From Gymnopilus junonius (taxonomy: Eukaryota > Basidiomycota > Agaricomycetes > Agaricales > Galerinaceae), in contig JADNYJ010000678.1 of NCBI GenBank assembly GCA_015501075.1, positions 1-16,254 on the forward strand: a stretch of DNA of 16,254 bases. Reading direction: 5' to 3'. Within the stretch, counting starts at the first letter, position 1. Every line of letters begins with the position of its first letter. The position numbers and the translations under genes were made by a program. Of this stretch, positions 8,981 to 16,254 are shown in pieces. The notes under the pieces are model-generated. The model was not told the origin of the DNA. It made no database searches and saw nothing but the letters and a program-made list of their open reading frames with translations.

Positions 8981-9982
8981 ATTATAAACGCGCCACAGGA
9001 GGAACAGGGCAGGACAGGAGTCGTATTTCATGGCTCGTGAAGCTCTGAACCACCCACATCCCCACCCACATCCCCAGTTTCATGGTCATGGACACAGCCA
9101 GGTCTTCCCGCACCCGCGTCACGCGTTCCACAACCCCTTCACTCCATCGCGCTCGCACCCCCTGCTTCTGGAGCTTTTGGTGCCGCCAGTGGGAAACTAG
9201 AGGCGATGCCGAGTCCTTCGTTGGGCTTGGGTCCTCCTTCGCCTTTGGCGCTAGATAGTGTGGAGAGTCCGAGGAAGAAGAAGAAGAGGAATTTTATTGT
9301 GGTTAATGATATGGAGATTGAGTTGGATGGGAGTGATGATGAGGAAGAGGAGGCGGAGAAGGAGAAGGACGCAGACACCACGTACACACACGCCCATGCG
9401 CATTCGACCCCAACGCCAGGTGCGGAAGATACTGCGCTATCAGAAACCAAACCGCAAACGCAGTTTAGCTGTCCGACTCCTCCGATGACACCGCCTTTGA
9501 AGCCTATAGATGGGCAGATAGATGTTGGAGCTAGCAGCAGCAGCAAGAGCTCCTTCTCGACCTCGATATGCGAGGCTCAACTGCAATCCACTCCTAGACC
9601 TGCCCCTGCACCTACGCTTACGCCTACGCCTACTCCCCGTACATCCAGTGATGCATGTATAACACCCACCCCCTCCCCACCGCGACGTTCTGCCCCTCTT
9701 ATCGATGCGGATGCGGGTGTCAATGCTCCTGATGCTGGCGTCAATGCGGATGCGGGTGCTACTTCGAGCCCGAAAACACCAACACCAACACCAACCTCAA
9801 CCTCAACCTCAACGGCTCGCACGAGTACGAGCACTATTACTGCATATATGCATACTGGAGCCAAGGCGGATATGGACCTGCATTTGCCCGTGCGGTTCAA
9901 GCGCGCTCAGCAGGCTCAGGCCCCGGTTCAGGCTCAGGCTCAGGTGCAAGGGGCGATGCGGCCGCCTGCGTGGCGCGCTTGA

Positions 9983-10674
9983 TTAGGTTGAATGGTGGGT
10001 GCGGTGTGGTTGTGCGTGGGTGGGTGCGTTGTGCGTGTGCGTGGATTGGTGTGGTGGTTGGCGTTGGGGATGGATATCGATTATTTTTTTTTCTTTTAGA
10101 CGCGACTCGGATCCGAGTCTATAGAACAACGCAGTACATTCTACGCACGTTGCGGACCTGTTGGGGCACTGGTGATTTCGGGGACTGGGGCTCCTCAGGA
10201 GGGGTTCGTTGGCTCACGTACTCTCTTTCTATATTCCTTTCTTCCTTTTGCTTCTTTTTCTTCTTTTGCCTTTTCCTTTCTTTTCTCTTTAGAGGATCTC
10301 GTTATCGGCATTATCACTGCTTCATATTTCATCACTCCAATTGCTTCATGCTTCATTGATTATTTCTGATCGGATGGACTTACTTTACTTTTGGATTATT
10401 TATAATAACCGTTGGATCGTTATCGTTTTATCCCACCTTAATATTTAATCTTCTCTCTTTCTTCTGGTCTGCGCCATGTCCCTCTTAGTTTCTTGCGTTA
10501 GCGGTCGTCGCGTTATCGCGTCGTGACGGCTTGTAACATTAAGGGTGGCGGGTGGGAGAAAACATATGCTGTCATAGCTCATCGCCGTGTGGATGAGGGA
10601 AGGGAGGAAGAAAGGCTCATATTTCCTAGCGGCCCTCTTGCTCCTTTTCTACTCTACTCTATTATTACCCCACC
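9983..10674. other. 3' flank of the central gene; no gene seen
   Basis: Begins G/T-rich (9990-10060), followed by a poly-T run near 10085. At 10221-10294 there is a strong pyrimidine tract (TTTCTTCC-type) ending in TTTAG, which looks like an intron 3' end or 3' UTR sequence, but I find no exon around it. Confidence 0.35.
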
Positions 10675-11131
10675 TTGTCTGCAGACCAGTGCTTCCCTGT
10701 CATTTGTCAACAGTTAAGACAAGCTTTTTCAGCCTATCTTCCGGAGGGCGACGACATTTTGAATCAACCTGGTGCCGTTCTAGCCGAATCATGTCGATGC
10801 ATACTTAGAGGGTGGATGCGGACGTGGACTTTCGACTGCGGGGGTGCTTTGACATGGGCTTCGAAGAGGAATTCTGAACCCGTACGAGGCCGTTGGAAGT
10901 TGTCCAAAAATGTCAAGTTACTTCTATCGTTTCCCTTCCCCATCTTCGAATCTGGATCCTTTTCAACACCTATTCAAATAAATGTTCTTACCTACGCCAC
11001 TCCATACGATTGCGGATTTGGAACACAATCCAGCGTTCCCTCTCAACGTTCTGGGACCGCACTTGCCTTTTTTTTGTTCCGAATCCCAACTCGTTCCGAT
11101 TTCGCTCCAGGTTGAGAGGTTGGGCCTCGAC
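10675..11131 (+). pseudogene. Possible degraded coding remnant
   Basis: A 146-codon frame runs 10675-11115, and two other frames look protein-like over its second half: SLPHLRIWILFNTYSNKC (from 10893) and, from ATG 10982, IADLEHNPAFPLNVLGPHLP then LQVERLGLDYL ending at 11131. The leucine-rich flavour could come from another F-box/LRR-type gene that has lost its frame, but I cannot identify it and there is no paralogue in the window. Confidence 0.25.
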
Positions 11132-11355
11132 TATTTATGAATTCAATTGAATGGAAGGGCGCGACGGGTCAGGCTGGGCAGATGACTTGCTCGTCAGATG
11201 GTTGCCTTTGAACTTGATCCATGTGGTCAGGTCCAACGTTGAACTACCGGTTGGGGATCTTGGAAAATAGCCTGGATCTTGGAAAATAGAATGTATGTAT
11301 ACGCCTCAAATAATTTAAGCAGCAAGGGAATAAAGACAACATGACATGATATATT
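11132..11355. repeat. Intergenic stretch with a 16-bp direct repeat
   Basis: GGATCTTGGAAAATAG occurs twice, at 11255-11270 and 11274-11289, separated by CCT. This looks like a local slippage duplication. The rest is probably the 3' flank of F-box copy B. Confidence 0.6.
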
Positions 11356-12804
11356 CTAACTGGAAGCAATCTCATCCCTAACCCACACATCCACCACAAG
11401 ACAGCCTCGCCCTTCCAGACTCTGTTCCGTCCACTTCATCATATTTTTCGCTGATTCCTTGATCTCATCGAGTGGCATGCGCGCGAGCTCATCATGGATC
11501 CACGGCGCATATTCCGAATCGGACTCATACTCGTCTTCCAGCACGATATCAATCTGCACATTTTTAAGACAAGGAAAAAGGCAATCGATCTGACAGGGTT
11601 TGATCGAGTTCCTGCAGAAATACCCTCTCACCCTCATCATCCTCGTCTTCCTCGTCATCTGCAGGTAGCGGAAAGAAAAACTGTTCGACATCGGCAGTGT
11701 CGCAGCCGTGCAGATCGAGTTTGATGCATATTTCCCTGATGCTCGATGGGGCAGGTGCGAAGAAGCGTGCAAAGCTCAGAGAAATGTTCTATAGCAGAAT
11801 GTCCTTCCAAGGCGTAGAGGATGATCAAGAACGAGAACCCATAGAGACGGGATAGTGGTGACAATGTTTGGTACGAACCCTCGAATGTGAGGCAGCCATC
11901 GTTGTATGTGGTCATTGCACCGGTGGCCTCCCCAATAGTTTCGAATTCATACGTCTGGTGGAACGTTAGCGTTTCTAGGGTCGGGGACATTGAATGAATA
12001 AATTTCCACACGATTTCCATCGTATCAGGCGATAGCGTGATAGTCAGGTGTTTGAGGTTGGAAAAATCCAGATGGATTGGACGGGTGTTGGAGCAAGGAT
12101 ACAGGCTTTCGAACAGACGCTCGCAATTTGAAAACTTGGCACTTTCCAGGTGAACCCAGTTCTTTTTCGGGATGGCGGTCATCGTTCTATCCTCCTCTGT
12201 AGCCATGACTGCTTTTTCTGGGTTCCAGCATTCCAGAGAGCAAGCAGTCATGCTCAGAGACTTGACGAAACGGCAATCATTAATCACAGATCGGGGAATA
12301 TAATCCAAGCCTGTGAGAGTAAGCTCTGTGAAACATGGTCGAGTCATGATCCGCCTTATCTCGTACTGGGAATTCGAGAGAGAGGTTCCCCCACTTGAAG
12401 TTCGTCAAGATCACAAAGTGCAGCCCGAAAGCCTCAACGTTGGTCAGCAGACGAAGGAAGTAAACCGTGTATGGCTGGTTCGGCATTCGCTCGTCAATTG
12501 GAACGTAGGGAAGGTCGAGGTATAGGATATGCAAGATACGGACGTAGCGTGCGAGGTGTGGGCTCTTGGTAAGGAGGGTATAAAATTTGAAGAAGTATTG
12601 GTCCGGGTCAGGAGTGCCTTTTCGCATGTCGAATGTGCGGAACAGTATTTTGACAATGGGGAAGGAGGGACTGGGATGTAAGAGAGAACATGACTGCATG
12701 GTATAGACATCGTTGGTGTATGCGATTTCGTCAATAATAGCCAGGAGGATGTCGAAGGGGAGTGTCACTGTATTCGAGTAGCGCTTCAAGATGGACAACG
12801 ACAT
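11356..12804 (-). pseudogene. F-box/leucine-rich-like protein, copy B (broken)
   Basis: Homologous to copy A over the whole length. It begins with ATG at 12804 and keeps an in-frame F-box: VTLPFDILLAIIDEI, residues about 13-27, followed by DVYTMQSCSLLH. The body then carries three +1 slips in short runs: an extra C near 12375 (after GNLSLEF), an extra C near 11750 (after LLRTCP) and an extra T near 11575 (TTTTT). After each slip the residues of copy A resume, for example EIRRIMTRPCF, SIREICIKLDL and NVQIDIVLEDEYESDS. The stop is TAG at 11358-11356 after WVRDEIASS. An acidic block (DDEEDEDDEGE) matches that of copy A. As written the product would end soon after residue 170. A role as SCF substrate adaptor is inferred from the F-box only. 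It is divergent from the right SDR copy. Confidence 0.75.
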
Positions 12805-12966
12805 GGCCAGAATGATCAGAACTGCTGCAGGAGTCTATCGCGATAAACTGTAGTAGGCAGAGTAAGAATCGCCCTCGGAGAGGAAAGATGGTGTACAAGA
12901 GCAGGAAGCAATGAAAAATAAAAAAGGCGGACAATGAAAATGACCAGTCTAAAAATAGTAGAATTT

Positions 12967-13000
12967 CACACCACGAACACGGTCACACCACGAACACGGT
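12967..13000 (+). repeat. Perfect 17-bp tandem duplication
   Basis: CACACCACGAACACGGT occurs at 12967-12983 and again at 12984-13000. Each unit contains CCACGAACACGGTG-like half-symmetry. It lies about 160 bases upstream of F-box copy B, so it could be a doubled regulatory site, or plain slippage. Confidence 0.75.
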
Positions 13001-13883
13001 GGCCCCACAGTGAGCACTTTCTAGTATAAATATGCTCACTTTGAGCCATTTGGACACTCGCTTGCCGGCAGTGTGAGGAACTACCAACTTGTTTGTAATT
13101 CATGCAGGAAAAACAAGAAAAGAACGTTGAAAGGAAGCAGCAAATATAATTTCCAACTACTTACTCTGTCGTTCTAGGTCGAGGAACTACTATTCTGAGT
13201 AAACCTCTGTACAGAACCAATTTTAGCCATGTGGTCTCGGAGGCCCTGGCAGAGTTACACCAAAGATACACAATTTCAGAAGGATTATCCAGGAAAAAGC
13301 AGTGTAAAAAGAAAGTCAAAGATCGGGTGCTAAATTCGCTAATAAATAGACTCCAAATGCACAACTTGCACTTGGCAAATTCAAAATTGGTCAAACTTTG
13401 GCAAGGGTTTCACGTCGGGTTCGACTGGTGCTGGTCGGAGCTCCTGGTACTGTTGCGGATCAGGGCACGTCAGTACGTAACAGGATCTGTACTGGGAATA
13501 AGACAATTTTGATGTTATTCCTTCTCACTGGGAACGTATGAGATGGATCAAACACAAAGCTACGATACGATAGAAACAGCGAAAGATAAGAATCGGCAGG
13601 GACTATGTAGATAAAGGCGATAAGGTTTGGCCATACTATCGAATGACACCTCAGGTGTTTGTTCGGCAGATAACGGCTTCGGATCCGGAACTTCAAATTG
13701 GCTCGTGCAGAACGCGGTCGTAATGCCTATCGGCTCTACCTCATCGGCACATTGACGCGTATGAAACCCAACGAATCCTCATTGGCTGGCTCGAATACGA
13801 TGCCTATCACTTCTCCAGTCAAACTTCACCCTGCACTTACGCGGCTTTTGGCCGCGATAGAATATATCCATGTATCTGTTGGG

Positions 13884-13890
13884 TATAAAA
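13884..13890 (+). promoter_or_regulatory. TATA box of right SDR copy
   Basis: TATAAAA lies 86 bases before the ATG at 13970, a normal distance for a fungal TATA promoter, and matches the spacing in the left copy. Confidence 0.5.
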
Positions 13891-13969
13891 ATGAAGTAGG
13901 CCTTCACGGGGAGATGATCGAACCAATTCTTCCAACATCACCCCCTCAAAAGCCAATTCCTTACTCAAC

Positions 13970-15301
13970 ATGCGTCTCGGATTCTTCGACTTCATCAAAT
14001 CCCAGTATACCAAAGTCCCTCCAGTGCCTAAAGCGGACCTCTCTGGGAAGACTGTCATCGTTACTGGTGCAAATATCGGGTTGGGCTTCGAGGCCGCGAA
14101 GCACTTTGCAAGAATGAACCCCGCAAAACTTATTCTGGCGTGCAGGAACAGAGAGAAAGGCGATGCTGCAGTAAATGGTGGGTCCAATTTTCATAATAAT
14201 TGATGTATTTTAATATTTTAATGACTGGGCAATTCAAGTTATTAAACAGGAGACAGGATTCCAAGGGGTTGAACTATGGCTCCTCGACCTTGCAAGCTTT
14301 GCCTCTGTCAAGTCCTTTTCTGAAAGATTCGAGAAAGAGGGAGGCCGGTTAGATATTCTGGTGGAAAATGCCGCTAACGCTCCTCCTATGGGCTCTGTCG
14401 ACTTTACGAACGACGGATGGGAAACATCGTAAGGATAAGTTTCTGCATTGAAGTCTGAGCCCGAGTCTAATATCCTGATTGGACTTTATGGAATTCAAGT
14501 TAATGACCTGTCAACATCCTTACTTGCGTTGCTACTTCTACCACGGATGCTGGAGACTGCAGAAAGGCATAACACAACCCACGATTAGTGGTTCTGGCTA
14601 GCGAAGTGCATTACTGGGCCGTCTTGGAAAGACGCGTTCTTGACGCGCCGAATCCGCTCAGGGAGTACGGACACAAGAACAATTTAAAAGATAATACGTC
14701 AGTGGTTCGAACATATTATATCTTATTGACCTCATTATGTTTTCCTGACAGAGAATCAGACGCCGCAAGGTACTACATATCAAAACGTAAGTGGGATATT
14801 ATGATCCCTCTTCCAAATTTTATCAAGCCGCATCATTTCTTCTAGTTTTGAATGTCTTGTTCGTATGCGCCCTCAACGACAGACTACATCGAAAGCCTGT
14901 CATCGTCAGCGCAGTCAACCCTGGATATTGCTACTCTGGCCTACGGCGAAAATATGGGGGCATAACTCTTCTGTTTGACAGGCTTATGGAGATATTATTG
15001 GCTCGAAGTACAGAGGAAGGTAGCAGGATTCCTGTTTGGGCCGCTGTTGGCATCGAGGAAAGAAAGGACGAATTGAGAGGAGCTTACATCACTTAATGCA
15101 TGTTGACGAGCCAAGTGATTTTGTGATAAGTGAGGAGGGGGAGGAGGTGCGGCAAAAAATTTGGGTGAGTATTTGAGGTCAATTTCTATTTCTGTAACTC
15201 ATTTTATTTTTCAGAATAATCTTATCGAGGAGCTTAGCCAAGTGGAGCCAAAGGTAGCGCACATAGTAAAGGAAAACCTTACTCCGCCGGTCAGAAATTA
15301 G
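13970..15301 (+). pseudogene. Short-chain dehydrogenase/reductase, right copy (broken)
   Basis: Second copy of the SDR gene, without the MITE. Exons: 13970-14177, 14239-14428, 14492-14697, 14752-14786, 14846-15164 and 15215-15301; introns are 61, 63, 54, 59 and 50 nt. Motifs in order: TGANIGLG (cofactor), LDILVENAAN, LLALLLLPRMLETAERHNTT, VVLASEVHYWA (catalytic Ser), RYYISK (YxxxK), SAVNPGY, ending LTPPVRN. Damage: the acceptor of intron 2 is GG at 14490-14491 where the left copy has CAG; a -1 slip near 14577 (CCC where four Cs are expected) is shared with the left copy; and a -1 slip near 15093 makes TAA at 15094-15096, whereas the left copy is open there. Downstream of that slip DEPSDFVISEEGEE continues in a new frame. 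All key catalytic residues survive, so decay is recent or some indels are sequence errors. Substrate unknown. Confidence 0.85.
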
Positions 15302-15477
15302 TCAAGCTTTTGCATCGCCAGTTTCCCTATTCCATCTTAGTACCTACTTTCGTTTTCAATAATTCAGAGCGTAATCACTTTTTAAGACTAACTTCACCGT
15401 TTTAGCAAACTTTACGCTACCTTCTTGTTGACAAAAGCTATGTATTTATGACTCGTGGCACTTCCATTCGCTTCGAC
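15302..15477. other. Short intergenic stretch between convergent genes
   Basis: 3' flank shared by the right SDR copy (plus) and the helical-domain remnant (minus). AT-rich; no gene seen. Confidence 0.4.
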
Positions 15478-16254
15478 TTACAATTTCAACCCATCATTTC
15501 GAATGTATCCTAATGGCACACTCAGTGTGCATCGTCGTTGGTCGACAGCGCAGGTAAAACTGTAAGAAGCTTTTTCGAAAGCATCTTCAATGCGGGCGAG
15601 GTTTGTGTCGATCGATGTGAGTAGGTCAAGCTGCAGAGTCTGATTAATCTGCAAGCTCATGAGAAGATCGGAACAGCAGGTATTGAAGCTTTACGCCCAT
15701 CGGTGAACTTATCGTGATTGGAGAGGCTGAGGCGTCGAGCAACTCGGTTTTGCTTGCGGTACGCAGGATGAGAGCGGCAGCGTCCTTAAGAGTCTCATTT
15801 ATACGGTCGACGACTTGTCGGGTCGGTGTTATGAATTCAACCCCTTGCAAGACAGGAAGATGGCTGAGCATGAACGTAACACATTCGACCAAGTCATTGC
15901 ACTTTGCATCTACTTCCTGGGCCTTCTTCTATAGGTCGATGATAATTTTGAAAAGGACGAAAGCTGGCGCGATAAATGGTACAGCCCTCCCAACGTCTGA
16001 GAGAGAATCAGAGCTTGTATGGCACCTTGTAGGCGCTGCCTATGGCTTCCCCATTATTAACGAGCGGGTCGACTATATTGCTTGCCGCATCGGTCAACAA
16101 AGTAGCTCTGATTGGTTGCACAGGAAACGTGTCAGCGACACCGTTTATCACATCGCGATGTACCCCATGATAATCCCTAAAGACATGATGAGATGGAATG
16201 TGCAACTTACTTCTTACATCTCTTCGCCACTTTTCGGTGAGTTTGGATAAGGAG
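15478..16254 (-). pseudogene. MLKL-N-terminal-like helical signalling domain gene, broken, runs off the window
   Basis: Read on minus, the residues VPFIAPAFVLFKIIIDL, KKAQEVDAKCNDLVECVTF, QVVDRINETLKDAAALI, AYRKQNRVARRLSLSNHDKF and DLLMSLQINQTLQLDLL fit the alpha-helical N-terminal domain that is very common in Agaricomycete signalling proteins (MLKL_NTD/HeLo-like type, often upstream of NACHT, kinase or repeat domains). In other members such domains are thought to act in cell-death or membrane-associated signalling; here that is inference. Breaks: TAG at 15931-15929 where a Tyr is usual (IIIDL*KKAQ), a -1 slip near 15766 before AYRKQN, and another near 15690 before the DLLMSLQ block. The final frame ends at 15478 (NDGLKL) with no effector domain. 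Upstream (to 16205) a frame with DAASNIVDPLVNN may belong to the same gene. The 5' end is outside the window. Confidence 0.6.

Larger units (their letters stand above)
7065..9982 (+). pseudogene. MKGCLK/ADEWDRTPTEPARKLSY protein, frame-interrupted
   Basis: I recall this N-terminal signature from hypothetical Agaricomycete proteins, but not a name or function. It starts MKGCLKLPSP at 7065. After a slip it reads KTVAFGAEGSEEVY, ADEWDRTPTEPARKLSY and, across the 7303-7529 intron, DLLELHEIQRSLPRA, ITGRPSRHHYLSAVPIALL. KTVAF fits the PP1-docking pattern [RK]-x-[VI]-x-[FW]. Further on come HYNWTDTDVDESE and WSINFKRPGP (about 7900-8010), YTVPAHLAHLVPTRQPVERV and KPRFAFLPL (about 8280-8370), acidic and Ser/Thr runs, a Gly-Tyr block (8850-8980), a His-Pro block (about 9045-9075), and PRKKKKRNFIVVNDMEIELD (about 9270-9330), NLS-like. 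These blocks lie in successive frames, each one base earlier than the last (breaks near 7090-7195, 7830, 8050, 8765, 9010 and 9150, perhaps 9780). It is either a decaying gene or an intact one with assembly indels. The 3' end is uncertain: the last frame stops at 9982. Confidence 0.7.
12805..13969. other. Divergent intergenic spacer, right arm
   Basis: About 1.16 kb, twice the length of the left-arm spacer and not alignable with it by eye, so this part was replaced or expanded after duplication. It contains a perfect 17-bp tandem duplication, a TATAAATA at 13024-13031 (TATA-like in either direction) and some short frames (for example 13231-13512, starting MVSEALAELHQRYTI) that I do not recognise. 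Confidence 0.4.
11356..15301. repeat. Right arm of inverted gene-pair duplication
   Basis: Contains F-box-like (minus) then SDR (plus), the mirror of 209-3977. The arms are about 3.8-3.9 kb and separated by 7.4 kb. Confidence 0.75.

Noticed and set aside
9139..9546. Minus-strand frame of 135 codons opposite the KKKKR region
   Set aside because: Shadow of the plus-strand low-complexity coding sequence, with no start context or domain.
7065..9982. Programmed ribosomal frameshifting as the cause of the central gene's frame changes
   Set aside because: Six or more events in one message, without a slippery heptamer at each, is not plausible; indels or sequence error are simpler.
209..15301. The inverted arms as a giant transposon (Helitron, Crypton or foldback element)
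   Set aside because: No transposase, helicase or recombinase is present, arm ends show no matching termini or target duplications, and homology is restricted to genes.
15714..16250. 178-codon open frame on the plus strand
   Set aside because: It is antisense to the helical-domain remnant, whose minus-strand residues match a known fungal domain type; the plus frame has no recognisable motif.
1..16254. tRNA, rRNA, CRISPR array or LTR retroelement
   Set aside because: GTTCGAA-type matches (near 6339 and 14706) lack a cloverleaf context, no regularly spaced repeats exist, and no reverse transcriptase or integrase motif was seen.

Overview
The window looks like nuclear DNA of a mushroom-type fungus (Basidiomycota, Agaricomycetes). 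The evidence is the short introns (about 50-65 nt, GT...AG), divergent gene pairs, an SDR and an F-box family of the kind these genomes amplify, and a fungal helical signalling domain of the MLKL N-terminal type. I see no bacterial, phage or organelle gene, and no rRNA, tRNA or CRISPR.

Layout: the window is a large inverted arrangement. The left arm (209-3977) has a short-chain dehydrogenase/reductase (SDR) on minus and an F-box-like gene on plus, divergently placed. The right arm (11356-15301) has the same two genes in mirror order: F-box-like on minus and SDR on plus. Between them lies a 7.4 kb centre. It holds about 3 kb of poorly recognisable DNA, then one long low-complexity gene (7065-9982) starting MKGCLK and carrying the motif ADEWDRTPTEPARKLSY, then a decayed coding remnant (10675-11131). 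The right edge (15478-16254) is a broken minus-strand gene with the fungal MLKL-N-terminal-like helical domain.

Gene condition: almost every recognisable gene is interrupted. Both SDR copies share one frameshift and each has private damage. F-box copy A has an intact body but a scrambled 5' end, while copy B has an intact F-box but three +1 slips in its body. The central gene can be followed only by stepping through a series of single-base slips, all of the same sign. This may be real decay or uncorrected assembly indels; the sequence alone does not settle it.

Highlights: (1) a 522-bp MITE-like element with 154-bp terminal inverted repeats sits exactly inside an intron of the left SDR, and the right SDR gives the empty site. 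(2) All five differences between its two TIRs are CpG to TpG/CpA transitions. (3) About 400 bp of the two SDR copies, intron 1 included, are about 96% identical while the rest is about 76%, which suggests gene conversion between the inverted arms. (4) The central gene is a conserved-looking protein of unknown function with a KTVAF sequence that fits a PP1-docking motif. I found no clearly new multi-gene system; the interest is in the duplication, conversion and mutation patterns.
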